64,000 bases of DNA. Origin: Candidatus Omnitrophota bacterium. GTDB lineage: Bacteria; Hinthialibacterota; Hinthialibacteria; OLB16. The position numbers and the translations under genes are program-made. The notes under the pieces are model-generated. The model was not told the origin of the DNA and did not search any database. It saw only the letters and a list, made by a program, of their open reading frames with translations. This document shows positions 24,566-33,934 of the stretch, one piece after another. Where the stretch lies: NCBI GenBank assembly GCA_020632575.1, contig JACKFH010000017.1:1-64000 (forward strand), written 5' to 3'. Position 1 is the first letter of the stretch. The number at the start of each line of letters is the position of its first letter.

Positions 24566-26845
24566 CTAGTCGCGAAAGTCGCCCGACCCAGGCGGAACCC
24601 GAAGGGTGATCATCGTGACATCGTCATGCGGAGGCAATCCCCCCGAGAAATCGGCAATCACTCCCTGAATATGATCGACAAAATGATCTAAAGCCTTATC
24701 GTCAGCCTCTTCCAGAGTCAGCACCAGCCTTTCGAGGGTGAATTCCTCGTGTTTCTCATTCATGGCCTCGGTGACCCCATCCGTGTAGAAAACAAACAGG
24801 TCACCCGGTTCGAGGGTGTACACGGTCTCCTCCAAATGATTCCGGAAGAGGGCGCCAGAGTCGAGTCCCAGCGCCATCCCGTCGGGACTGATCATTTCAA
24901 CCTTCTCCTCCGATTTCCGGCGTAGGAGCACCGGCTCGTGGCCGGCCCGAACCATGGTGATCCGACGCTCCCTCAGATCGAGAACTCCGAGGAGACAGGA
25001 GATGAAGACATCCCTTTTGAGGTCCTCGAAGATAAATTCATTCAGGGAAATGGCCAATTCCTTGGCCCCCTTGGCTTTTGGAGCGAGAGATCGCAAGGCG
25101 GTCCTGAGGCTGGCCATGGTCAGGGCTCCCGGAATTCCTTTTCCAGCGACATCGGCCACGACGATAGCCAGCCGATGATCGTCGATCCAGACAAAATCGT
25201 AATAATCCCCGCCGATCTGCTGCGCGGCCTTGCTCACCGCCTGAAATTCGATTCCCTCGAGGTCGGGGCAGCGATCCGGAAGGAGCGATTCCTGAACTTT
25301 TCGAGCGATTTCGATCTGCCGCTCGAGTCGTTCCTGCTCGCTGATCACCTCATGCATTCGCGCGTTCGTGATCGCGATCGCCGCCTGATCGCCGACCGCG
25401 TTCAGGAGTGAGGCGTCCTGAGGAGTGAAGGGGTCCCACCCTCGATCCTTCTCTGAGGTTTTGTTGATGACCACCAGAAGACCCAAAACCTGGTCCTGCA
25501 CCCGAAGCGGCACGGCAATCAGGGTGTGAATCCTGAGGAAATCCTTGGGTTGCTGAGGGAGGTCCTCAACCCCTTCGGTTTCGGGTAGGTAAACAAGCCT
25601 CCCCTCCTCCACCATACGGCGGTAAAAGGGAGAATTATCCAGATCGATCGTTTCGCTCAAGAGAAGGTCGTTGATGTATTTGATTCGAGTCGCCAAGTAA
25701 TCGATGGTCAGGCTTTGGAGAGGGGGATAAAGCCCCTCCACCACTCGAGGCACCAAATGCTGAATGGTCTTTCTCTCGCTCACTCCGCTATCGAGGATCG
25801 AATCCGCCAAAAAGATGGCTCCCGCGTTCGCGTCGCTTTGTCTCATGGAGAATTCGAGGGTCAGTCTCAGGATATGATCCAAATCCTGACGGAGCCTTTT
25901 GGTGGTGGTCTCCTCCTCGATGTGGAGATGGGGATCCTCAGCCACTCGAACCAGAAAATCGACCATCACCTTTTTCTCCTCGGCGATGATCTGAGCGGCG
26001 CGGTGGGTCGCCCCAAGGAGGATCATGTTGTCTTTGAAGAGCAAGAGGATCAGCGCCAGAAAGACGAGTGTGTAGCAGACATGCACCCAGGGGGAGAACG
26101 CCCAAGGGATGACAATCTCCCCCGCCTCCACGATCCGGTCGAACAAGAAAGAGGCTCCCCAAACGCCGATCACCCCCGCCAGACCCAAGAGGATGCTGAT
26201 CGTCTTTAGAATGCTCACCAACTCCCCGCGGGTTCGCAACACCCAATTCAGTAGGTTCAAAAAGGCGAACAGCAGCCATAAACGGAGAATGACGACGGGG
26301 AATTGATAAGCGTTTAGGATGTCGGGTTGGCTATCGATTTGGTGATTGTCGGGGAATTCGAACGCCGGGGTGCTAAAGAACATCCAAACGCAGGTTCCCC
26401 CCACCACCGCGAACGCACCGATCCGATACCAGAGGAAATCGCGAGTCAGGTCGTAAGTCCGGTGCCAGTCGGTCCGATCCCGATCCACCATGTGGCGGGT
26501 GTACCTGAGAAGGCTGTGACAAAAGACCGAAAAACCCGCCACCTCGAAGGCGATCCACCAATGGGGATAACCGACCGCCAGGGGTTCTCCATCCAAATGG
26601 AGCAGAGAAGTTGTGTAAAGAATCAGCAGCCAAATGATGGCCAGAAGGAGGATTTCAATATCTCTCAGGTTTGGAATCGAACGAATTTGATCGAAATCCA
26701 GGAGCGGGTGCAGGATTTTCTCCTGTTTGTTCACCACCTCGTCTTCGGCTTCTCGAACGAATATCCGAATTTGGACCACCAAGATCCCGAGGACCGTGAT
26801 CAGAACCAAGTTGATGATTCCGACAACAATAAAAGGAAAATTCAA
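24566..26845 (-). CDS. Membrane PP2C (SpoIIE-type) phosphatase with GAF domain
   Basis: 759 residues from TTG 26845, chosen because AGGAGAGG precedes it; an ATG at 26917 adds 24 unsupported residues. Residues 1-300 contain about eight hydrophobic segments (FPFIVVGIINLVLITVLGIL first), a probable sensory membrane domain. A GAF domain follows (about 330-510, DANAGAIFLAD...LIAVPLRVQDQVLGLLVVINK), then the linker helix ERQIEIARKVQESLLP. The SpoIIE domain has GGDYYDFVWIDDHRLAIVVADVAGKG and VFYTDGVTEAMN with its metal-binding aspartates. It should dephosphorylate a STAS antagonist such as its neighbour at 24093, reporting a membrane or small-molecule signal. Confidence 0.9.
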   Translation of the reverse strand: MNFPFIVVGIINLVLITVLGILVVQIRIFVREAEDEVVNKQEKILHPLLDFDQIRSIPNLRDIEILLLAIIWLLILYTTSLLHLDGEPLAVGYPHWWIAFEVAGFSVFCHSLLRYTRHMVDRDRTDWHRTYDLTRDFLWYRIGAFAVVGGTCVWMFFSTPAFEFPDNHQIDSQPDILNAYQFPVVILRLWLLFAFLNLLNWVLRTRGELVSILKTISILLGLAGVIGVWGASFLFDRIVEAGEIVIPWAFSPWVHVCYTLVFLALILLLFKDNMILLGATHRAAQIIAEEKKVMVDFLVRVAEDPHLHIEEETTTKRLRQDLDHILRLTLEFSMRQSDANAGAIFLADSILDSGVSERKTIQHLVPRVVEGLYPPLQSLTIDYLATRIKYINDLLLSETIDLDNSPFYRRMVEEGRLVYLPETEGVEDLPQQPKDFLRIHTLIAVPLRVQDQVLGLLVVINKTSEKDRGWDPFTPQDASLLNAVGDQAAIAITNARMHEVISEQERLERQIEIARKVQESLLPDRCPDLEGIEFQAVSKAAQQIGGDYYDFVWIDDHRLAIVVADVAGKGIPGALTMASLRTALRSLAPKAKGAKELAISLNEFIFEDLKRDVFISCLLGVLDLRERRITMVRAGHEPVLLRRKSEEKVEMISPDGMALGLDSGALFRNHLEETVYTLEPGDLFVFYTDGVTEAMNEKHEEFTLERLVLTLEEADDKALDHFVDHIQGVIADFSGGLPPHDDVTMITLRVPPGSGDFRD

Positions 26846-27156
26846 GGTCCTCTCCTCGTAGTCTTCATGGGCGCAACGCTGGTCATGGCGGCGGAATCCA
26901 GCATTATTGCTTCCCACAAGCCGAACGACGTCAACCCGCCTCGCAGCCGGGGAGCGTCCAATTCCTCAGGCGACTTAACCTGGAGTTTATTGTTGGCTAG
27001 AATTCCCTGTCAATTATCGGGTATTTGCGGGTTTTGGGCCAGACGGCTCCTGAAACGTCTCAGGTTCAATCCCAAATTTGCCGATGGTGGTAATTTGAGG
27101 GGGTTTCCCCGAAGATAGTGAGAAGGGAAAATCGACTGCAAGGCGCCAAAAAAGCC
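26846..27156. other. Intergenic region between divergent genes
   Basis: 311 bases between the SpoIIE-type phosphatase (minus) and the hydrolase lipoprotein (plus). It must contain both promoters, but I see no convincing consensus hexamers and no convincing gene. A near-palindrome (CCTGAAACGTCTCAGG) occurs around 27048-27063. Confidence 0.4.
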
Positions 27157-28095
27157 ATGAAATTGTCCCGCGTAAATTCTCTATTCCTGGTGTTCTTGGT
27201 TCTACTTGCCGGATGTTCCGCGCCTCTGACTCGCGAGGAACTCCGCGAAATGAACCGGTATGAGTCGCTCGACATCGGGACGGACGAGGCTTATGAGAGT
27301 GTGGATGGCCAGCAGCTTCATTACCTGAAGCAAGGACATGGCCGTCCGGTCGTACTCCTGCATGGTTTTCCCACCAGCTCCTACACTTGGCGTCATGTCA
27401 TTCCCAGGCTTTCGAACGACTATGAGGTCTACGCACCCGACTTGCCGGGGTACGGAAAATCCGATCTCGGTCCGCAAGCCGACCGGGGAATTTCCGCTCA
27501 GTCCTTTTACATCGACGAGTGGATGGATTCATTGGGACTTTCGGGGACTATTCTTGTGGGACAAGGAATCGGTGGCGGCGTGGCCCTGCAAATCGCTATC
27601 AGACATCCGGATAAAGTGGCGGGCCTGATCCTGATCAATCCTGCCTGTTACGACTCCTACCCGAGCAACTATGCGAAGCTACTTGCCGAGCCGGGGTGGG
27701 GGCCCTTTGTCGGTTCCGGGGCCGCGCGACGCGGGGGATTTCATCACAACCTCAGCCAAGGAGTTTATCACCAAAAACTTCTTTCGGATGGCGTGGTCGA
27801 CAGTTACTACGCCCCATGGAACAGCGAGGCGGGACGGCGCAACCTGATTCGAGCCGCCACTGACCTGAAGGCGAAAGACATGATGGAGATCATGCCTCGA
27901 GTCCGAAGCCTCAAGGTTCCCACTCTCGTGGTCGCGGGGTTGTTCGATCCCTTCCAATCGATCAACTACAGCAAACGTCTCGCGGCGGAAATCCCGGGCG
28001 CCCAATTCATCCAGATCCCGAAATGCGGACATTTCGCCTCCGAGGACGAACCCGAGAAGATTGTCCGCTATGTGAAGACCTTTTTCCTGGGTTGA
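27157..28095 (+). CDS. Lipoprotein alpha/beta-hydrolase fold protein lacking the nucleophile
   Basis: 312 residues from ATG 27157, giving a lipoprotein signal peptide with lipobox LLAGC. The fold is of the haloalkane dehalogenase/epoxide hydrolase type: oxyanion motif VVLLHGFPTSSYTW, then APDLPGYGKSD. At the nucleophile elbow the sequence is LVGQGIGGGVA, with Gly at residue 137 where Ser or Asp is expected (G-x-Nu-x-G). The acid (VVAGLFDPF) and histidine (PKCGHFASEDEPE) positions are retained. It may be a non-catalytic binding protein or use other chemistry. Cys-lipidated, so membrane-attached on the periplasmic side. Confidence 0.8.
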   Translation: MKLSRVNSLFLVFLVLLAGCSAPLTREELREMNRYESLDIGTDEAYESVDGQQLHYLKQGHGRPVVLLHGFPTSSYTWRHVIPRLSNDYEVYAPDLPGYGKSDLGPQADRGISAQSFYIDEWMDSLGLSGTILVGQGIGGGVALQIAIRHPDKVAGLILINPACYDSYPSNYAKLLAEPGWGPFVGSGAARRGGFHHNLSQGVYHQKLLSDGVVDSYYAPWNSEAGRRNLIRAATDLKAKDMMEIMPRVRSLKVPTLVVAGLFDPFQSINYSKRLAAEIPGAQFIQIPKCGHFASEDEPEKIVRYVKTFFLG

Positions 28096-28123
28096 TCCCA
28101 CCCATTCCCGCGCTGAGGGTTTC

Positions 28124-28627
28124 TTAGAACGCCAACCTCATGTTGCCTTCATGGGAGAAGGAGAGGTCTCTGCCGGCCAGTTCCTTGGCGTAGGTGTCCA
28201 TGTCCAGATCCTCTTCCTTGAGGGGTTCCGGAGTGAACCCATGGTTCTTCTCCACGAATTTGATGAAGGCCTCGTTGGTGGCGGCGAGAATGTCGCGCGT
28301 GACCGTCTCGAGGATGGTGTCGTAATGGTCTCGATCCAGGTAATTCGTGATGACCAGTTCTTGAAGCGTCATGGAATCGAAGAGGTGTTTGGCGTCGCCA
28401 ACCATGTGAACCACCACGTATTCGGTTTCGTCATCGGCCTCGTTGTGGCTCAGCGCGTGATAGTGATTGCCGTTCTCCGCCTGGAGGTCGATCGCCTTGT
28501 GGCCCACCAGGGTGAACATTCCCTGAATCCGGTGGGTGAGTTTCTTCCCAAGAACTTGGATGTCGTCAATCAAATTCTTGGCGTCGCCTGGTCTCAAATG
28601 ATCATTGATGGCCCCGATATCAATCAT
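28124..28627 (-). CDS. Conserved-looking hypothetical protein, 167 aa
   Basis: 167 residues from ATG 28627, with GGAAGGAAG upstream. It is soluble, acidic and probably mostly helical, with many histidines (NGNHYHALSHNEADDETEYVVVH in the middle). No signal peptide, membrane segment or known motif is seen. I do not recognise the family. It lies alone between the hydrolase lipoprotein (convergent) and the FAD oxidoreductase (divergent). A strong ribosome-binding site and protein-like composition support it as real. Confidence 0.65.
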   Translation of the reverse strand: MIDIGAINDHLRPGDAKNLIDDIQVLGKKLTHRIQGMFTLVGHKAIDLQAENGNHYHALSHNEADDETEYVVVHMVGDAKHLFDSMTLQELVITNYLDRDHYDTILETVTRDILAATNEAFIKFVEKNHGFTPEPLKEEDLDMDTYAKELAGRDLSFSHEGNMRLAF

Positions 28628-28834
28628 TGTTTTCTTCCTTCCATCCGGTTTTTTAACACCATCCATTGAACGCATCTCACCTGGAATCCGGGTGTAGCGC
28701 TCCGATTTCGACTTCGATTATAACACACAAAAGGTCAGCGGTGAAACAAAAACCGTCATTGTGTTACATTCTCGGCCCCTATATTTTCCATGGAGGCTTT
28801 CTTGGGAAGGAATCGATAAATGGAGACACATTCA

Positions 28835-30499
28835 ATGAAATTCAAGACCTGTTTCTCAGGGGCGTTCATCGCCCTGATGCTCGCTGTCACCCCCATGAAA
28901 GGCATGGGCGAAACGTATGAGGCCGATGTGATCGTTTATGGCCCGAATTCGGCGGGAGTGGCCGCCGCTGTCCAGGCCATCCGGATGGGAAACACGGTCA
29001 TCTTGGTTGGCCCGGACAAACATCTGGGCGGACTCACCGCGGGAGGCTTGGTTTGGACCGATAGCGGTCGCAAGGAGGTGGTGGGCGGGTTCGCTCGGGA
29101 ATTCTACCGACGATTGAAGGATTACTACGATCAACCCGAAGCCTGGAAATTCCAGAAACCGGAGGAGTACGAGCGGTACCGTCCGGAGGATGACGCCATG
29201 TGGGTCTTCGAACCGCATGTGGCCGAACGGGAGTACGAGAAACTGATCGCCGAAAACGATATCCCGGTTCACCGCGAGAGATGGCTCGACCGGAAGGATG
29301 GAGTCGTGGTCAGGGATGGAGCCATTCAAAGCATTCGGATGCTCAATGGCGATGTTTATGAGGGAAAGATTTTCATTGACGCCACCTATGAGGGCGATCT
29401 CATGGCCGAAGCAGGTGTCAGTTTCACGGTGGGACGCGAGTCGAACAGCATGTACGGCGAAACCCTGAATGGCGTTCAGACCGAAAACGCGACCAAGCAT
29501 CAATTCAAAACGCCGGTCGACCCGTATGTGGTTCCGGGCGATTCGAGCAGCGGACTCCTCCCCCGAATTCATGATGGCGGCCCTGGCGAGGAGGGCGAGG
29601 GGGATCATCGGGTGCAGGCTTATTGTTTCCGGATGTCTTTGACCCAGGTACCGGAAAACCGAGTTCCTTTCGAAGAGCCGGAGGGGTATGACCCGATGCA
29701 GTATGAACTCCTCGCGCGCTATTTCGCCACGGGAAGCGAGTTCAGCGAACCCGAGGATTTCTTCAAAAAATATGATCCCGTCCCCAACGACAAGACCGAC
29801 ACCAATAACCGGGGCGGGTTCTCCACCGACAACATCGGCATGAATTACGATTACCCCGAAGGGAGCTACGAGCGACGGGCCGAGATTATCGCCGAGCACG
29901 AGCTCTATCAGAAGGGCCTCATGTACTTCCTGGCTAACGATCCCCGTGTCCCGGAGGCGATCCAGAGCGAGATGAAGGAATACGGTCTCTCCAAGGATGA
30001 GTTCCTCGACAACGATCACTGGCCGCACCAGATCTATGTCCGCGAGGCGAGGCGGATGGTCTCCGATTTCGTGATGACCGAACCCCACCTGACCGGGGTC
30101 AAGCCGACTCCGAAACCGATCGGGATGGGGTCTTACAATATGGACTCGCACAACGTTCAACGTTATGTGGCGATCGACGAACAGGGTCGGCATGTCGCGA
30201 AAAACGAGGGAGACATTCAGGAGAATCCCGGTGGTCCATACCCGATCTCCTACGAGGCGATTGTGCCCAAGAAGCGGGAATGCAAGAACCTGCTCGTTCC
30301 GGTCTGTCTTTCGTCCTCTCACATCGCCTACGGTTCGATCCGCATGGAGCCGGTCTTCATGATTCTCGGTCAAAGCGCCGCCACCGCGGCCTCGATGGCG
30401 ATCGAGAAGGACATCCCAGTGCAAGATGTGGACTATTCGAAACTGCGGGAACGTCTCCTTGCCGATGGACAGGTCTTGGAATGGGAGGCCAAGGAATAA
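28835..30499 (+). CDS. Secreted FAD-dependent oxidoreductase (PF12831-like)
   Basis: 554 residues from ATG 28835, which has GGAG 9 nt upstream; ATG 28820 is also possible. The signal peptide is CFSGAFIALMLAVTPMKGMG. The dinucleotide-binding start ADVIVYGPNSAGVAAAVQAIRMGNTVILVG is followed by HLGGLTAGGLVWTD, the family's glycine-rich segment. The later region EGKIFIDATYEGDLMAEAGV and C-terminal MEPVFMILGQSAATAASMAI fit the FAD-dependent oxidoreductase family common in PVC and Bacteroidetes secretomes, often near carbohydrate-active genes. The substrate is unknown; periplasmic or surface oxidation of a sugar-like compound is a guess. Confidence 0.85.
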   Translation: MKFKTCFSGAFIALMLAVTPMKGMGETYEADVIVYGPNSAGVAAAVQAIRMGNTVILVGPDKHLGGLTAGGLVWTDSGRKEVVGGFAREFYRRLKDYYDQPEAWKFQKPEEYERYRPEDDAMWVFEPHVAEREYEKLIAENDIPVHRERWLDRKDGVVVRDGAIQSIRMLNGDVYEGKIFIDATYEGDLMAEAGVSFTVGRESNSMYGETLNGVQTENATKHQFKTPVDPYVVPGDSSSGLLPRIHDGGPGEEGEGDHRVQAYCFRMSLTQVPENRVPFEEPEGYDPMQYELLARYFATGSEFSEPEDFFKKYDPVPNDKTDTNNRGGFSTDNIGMNYDYPEGSYERRAEIIAEHELYQKGLMYFLANDPRVPEAIQSEMKEYGLSKDEFLDNDHWPHQIYVREARRMVSDFVMTEPHLTGVKPTPKPIGMGSYNMDSHNVQRYVAIDEQGRHVAKNEGDIQENPGGPYPISYEAIVPKKRECKNLLVPVCLSSSHIAYGSIRMEPVFMILGQSAATAASMAIEKDIPVQDVDYSKLRERLLADGQVLEWEAKE

Positions 30500-30636
30500 C
30501 CGGAATTCCAGCCCAAGGAAGAAATCGAATGGGGCCTAACTCACACATCCCCGGAGAGTGAATGGCTTGTTGGTGGAATGCCCCAACCATTTAGCGTCTA
30601 CCATCTCGGGATGATCGCCGATAATCTTCCATTGAG

Positions 30637-32739
30637 ATGAATTCGGAAAATCAAGAGATGGACAACCATCGGTCGGATCGGTGGCGGAAGATCCTGACGG
30701 GCATTTTGCTCGGGGGGATTTTGCTGCTTGCGGCTTGTCTGCGTTTGCAGGATCTCGGGAAGAACTCCCTTTGGGGGGACGAGATCAACATGATGCAGGT
30801 AAGTTCGGAGCCGAACCTCGCCGAGGTGTGGAAAGCGGTTCGTCGTCCCCATTCGGTCGGGTATCCCGCCTTCCTCCATTTCTGGCAACGGATCGATCGG
30901 GCCGAATCGATGATCCGTCTCCCCTCAGCGGCTGCGGGGGTCTTGGGAGTCGGCCTCCTTTACTGGATTGGAACCCTCATCGGGAACCGGGGGTTGGGCC
31001 TCTCCGCGGCGTTTCTCCTCGCCATCGCTCCGGGAGCAATCCGATTCTCGCGAGAGGTGGCGCCTTATGGGCTTCAGAACGCGGTCATCCTTGGGATCTT
31101 TTTGGTTTGGCTTTACGCGCTCCTGAGGGATCGATGGCTCTATTGGTTGCTCCTCGCTTTCCTCGCCGCGTGGAGTCACTACCTCCACCCGCTCGCCTCC
31201 CCCACTCCGATTGGTTTACTCCTCATGACCCCGATCGTCTGGTGGGTGGGCCTTCCGAACAAAGACAAGGGAATTGCCCTACCAAGAATGAATTTCTCTC
31301 TGGTTAAATGGGCTTCGGCGTTCGCTCTCTATGGCCTCCTCATCCTTCCCCAAGCCTATGACAATTTTCGGGGGAGTCGTCAGTATGTGGAGAGCGCAAA
31401 GGAAGTCTTGGGGTTCTCGGATTATTTCCAGGAGATTTTCCGTCTCTTCGGAAAATTCAACCCGGAATGTTCTTGGGCCGCTTGGGCGATCCTCCCATGG
31501 GTCATTATCGGGATTCCCATTCTGTTCTATCGGAGTTGGGTCCTCGGGTTGGCAATCCTCGGATGGGCCTCGGGAACATTTGCCATCTGGTTCGCTTTCT
31601 GGTGGGTGCAATCCCACTTCTTCGACTACCACTATTTGACCTCGCACCTCCCCGCCCTGCTCCTTTTCGCCAGCGCCGGGATTGTTTGGGTTGCTTCACT
31701 CCCGGCAAACCTGTTTCCAAAAGGGAGTACGGGTCGAACCTTGATCGGGGGGATAGTCGGGGTGGGAATCCTCGGAGGAATCTTGTACGCGAGCATCCCA
31801 GTCCTCAAATACGAGGCCAACCGCGTGTGGCCGAACTATCGTGAAGCCGGAGAGTTTTTGACCTACCGCCTCCGACCGCAGGACCGCTACTATGTCCAGC
31901 CCGATCATTTCCTGTCGCTGAAGTTGAAATACTACGCCGAAGAGGTGCTCGATCAGGAGGTCGGCTTCGATATCTTTTTCGACAAGGAGAAACAGAAGCA
32001 GCTGGCCGATGAGGATGGGATCCTCTATATCGCTTCGGGAAAACCCTTGGGCGCCAAAAAGGATTATCAGAGAAAGTACCTCCATGGGGTCAATCTCCAA
32101 TGGAATCCAGAGGCGCAGGATCAGCCCGGGTTCTATAAGAAAGTCTACCAACAACTCCTGCCTCTCGATCTCTACAAGTACGGCCTGATCTTGGAGGCAG
32201 AGGGGGATCTCCCCAGCGCGCTCGCCGCTCTTGTGCAAGCCGCCTCCGAGTCGCCCGAGGACTACCGGGCGGTGAAAAAGAAAGCGGAAGTTTTGTACAA
32301 GCTTGGCCTCAATAAAGAGTCCATCGAGGGATTCAAAGAGGCGCTTCCCCTCGCACCAGAAGGTGAGCGTTGGTGGCTCTGGGTCGAAATCGGAAAACGG
32401 TATTCCGACTTGGGGGATCTAGAAAATGAAATCGCAAGCTATCGGAAGGGGCTCGAGGAGCCGGAACCGAAAGCCGGGTATCTCTGGGAAATCATCGGCG
32501 AGGCCTACTATCAGGCGGGACGATTCGAGGATGCGGTGGAACCTTTCCGAAACGCGCTCGAGGCGGATCCGAATCGGTCACGATCTCTGATTCGTTTGGG
32601 CGAGATCTTGGCCGAAAAAGATCCAAGCGCCTCCAAGGGTTTCATCGAGAAGGGTCGCGCCCTTCTGGGAAGGGATGATTATTACTGGATTCAAAAGGCC
32701 GACGAGGTTGAGAAGAATCTCGAGGGCGGATCGAGATGA
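30637..32739 (+). CDS. GT39-like membrane glycosyltransferase with C-terminal TPR domain
   Basis: 700 residues. The membrane half (about 20-400) starts with KILTGILLGGILLLAACLRL and has the acidic first-loop motif LWGDEINMMQV, the DE pair characteristic of the GT39/ArnT superfamily, followed by roughly ten helices. Residues 500-700 are four to five tetratricopeptide repeats (YKYGLILEAEGDLPSALAAL, AEVLYKLGLNKESIEGFKEA, GEAYYQAGRFEDAVEPFRNA). The TPR tail is an unusual addition to this enzyme class and may tether partner enzymes. First gene of the operon running to heptosyltransferase II; its stop overlaps the next start by 4 bases. Confidence 0.85.
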   Translation: MNSENQEMDNHRSDRWRKILTGILLGGILLLAACLRLQDLGKNSLWGDEINMMQVSSEPNLAEVWKAVRRPHSVGYPAFLHFWQRIDRAESMIRLPSAAAGVLGVGLLYWIGTLIGNRGLGLSAAFLLAIAPGAIRFSREVAPYGLQNAVILGIFLVWLYALLRDRWLYWLLLAFLAAWSHYLHPLASPTPIGLLLMTPIVWWVGLPNKDKGIALPRMNFSLVKWASAFALYGLLILPQAYDNFRGSRQYVESAKEVLGFSDYFQEIFRLFGKFNPECSWAAWAILPWVIIGIPILFYRSWVLGLAILGWASGTFAIWFAFWWVQSHFFDYHYLTSHLPALLLFASAGIVWVASLPANLFPKGSTGRTLIGGIVGVGILGGILYASIPVLKYEANRVWPNYREAGEFLTYRLRPQDRYYVQPDHFLSLKLKYYAEEVLDQEVGFDIFFDKEKQKQLADEDGILYIASGKPLGAKKDYQRKYLHGVNLQWNPEAQDQPGFYKKVYQQLLPLDLYKYGLILEAEGDLPSALAALVQAASESPEDYRAVKKKAEVLYKLGLNKESIEGFKEALPLAPEGERWWLWVEIGKRYSDLGDLENEIASYRKGLEEPEPKAGYLWEIIGEAYYQAGRFEDAVEPFRNALEADPNRSRSLIRLGEILAEKDPSASKGFIEKGRALLGRDDYYWIQKADEVEKNLEGGSR

Positions 32740-33887
32740 CGGAAAAGATTCGTTGTGTCCTGCTCTCCGAGATGCTTCAGCCCTACCGTATCCCGGTTTT
32801 CAATTGGATCGCGCGGGACGAGCGCATCGAATTGGAGGTGCTGCTCCTATCGGTCCGTGAAGCGAACCGTCAGTGGGAAATCGAAATGGAGAGATGCGAA
32901 TTCAAGCATTGCACTGTCCCCTCCAAGGATTTTTATGTTCGATCGCTCGATTGGGGGCTTCATTTCAATTGGGGGGTTAAGAGCGCCTTAGAAGATCTCC
33001 GACCCGACGTGGTGGCTGGAACAGGGTATGTTTCCCCGGCCTATCTTACTGGGCAGAAGTGGGCCAAGAAGAACGGGGCGGGCTATGTTCTGTGGAGCGG
33101 GAGCACCGCGGCCACCTCCCGTATCGGCAAAGGACCTCTTAAGTGGATGAAGAAGAGATTCGTCCGAAATTGCGACGCCTATTTGAGCTACGGGACGGAC
33201 GCCACCAAGCAACTCGTGGCATTGGGAGCGGATCCGGAAAGGGTGGTAACCGGATGCAACACGGTCGACATCGAGGAGTTCGGGAGAATGGCCGAAGAGG
33301 CAAGAAGTCGCCCCGACTTCGGGGAATGGAGGGAGAGATATCCGAAACATCTCATCCTTTTTATCGGCCAGATGATTGAACGAAAAGGTGTTCGCGATCT
33401 CCTACGGGCATTTCGGTCCATCAAGAACCGGGACATGGGTTTGGTCCTGATCGGAGAAGGCCCCGAAATGGAACGCTACCGTCAGGAGTTCGAGGGGGTG
33501 GAGGGCCTTTATTGGGAGGGTTACAAACAGACCCGAGATCTGGGACCCTTCCTCGCCGCCGCCGATGTCCTGGTCATGCCCTCGCGGTTGGAGATTTGGG
33601 GGTTGGTGGTGAATGAGGCGATGGCGGCGGGGCTCCCGGTGATTGCGACCACCTGCTCGGGTTCGACCACGGATCTTGTCGAGGATGGAGTTACGGGTTA
33701 TTCCTTCGAGGCCGGGGATGAGATGGCGCTCTCCACTCTGCTCAAATCGGTCGCGGATCATCCCGAACGGTGGGCGGAGATCGGAAGAACCGCTCGGGAG
33801 CGCATCCAGAAACACCATCCACGCGAATACGCGCGGTGCTTTGTCGAATCGGTTATCCTGGCTAGACAGAATACGATAAAGGGTTGA
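32736..33887 (+). CDS. Glycosyltransferase family 4
   Basis: 383 residues, start overlapping the previous stop (ATGA). The N-terminal half begins CVLLSEMLQPYRIPVFNWIA, as in GT4 enzymes that work at lipid-linked acceptors. The C-terminal domain has LILFIGQMIERKGVRDLL, LVLIGEGPEMERYRQE, the E-x7-E donor-site motif EIWGLVVNE and AAGLPVIATTCSGSTTDLVEDG. It belongs to the glycan operon with two further glycosyltransferases and heptosyltransferase II, so lipopolysaccharide or exopolysaccharide assembly is likely. Confidence 0.9.
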   Translation: MTEKIRCVLLSEMLQPYRIPVFNWIARDERIELEVLLLSVREANRQWEIEMERCEFKHCTVPSKDFYVRSLDWGLHFNWGVKSALEDLRPDVVAGTGYVSPAYLTGQKWAKKNGAGYVLWSGSTAATSRIGKGPLKWMKKRFVRNCDAYLSYGTDATKQLVALGADPERVVTGCNTVDIEEFGRMAEEARSRPDFGEWRERYPKHLILFIGQMIERKGVRDLLRAFRSIKNRDMGLVLIGEGPEMERYRQEFEGVEGLYWEGYKQTRDLGPFLAAADVLVMPSRLEIWGLVVNEAMAAGLPVIATTCSGSTTDLVEDGVTGYSFEAGDEMALSTLLKSVADHPERWAEIGRTARERIQKHHPREYARCFVESVILARQNTIKG

Positions 33888-33934
33888 ATCCATTCCGGTT
33901 ACCTTCCCATTGCAATTGTTGCTAGACTCGCGAA

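Noticed and set aside
28856..30424. 522-residue antisense frame over the FAD oxidoreductase gene
   Set aside because: Long antisense frames are expected over GC-biased codons; the sense product has clear FAD motifs.
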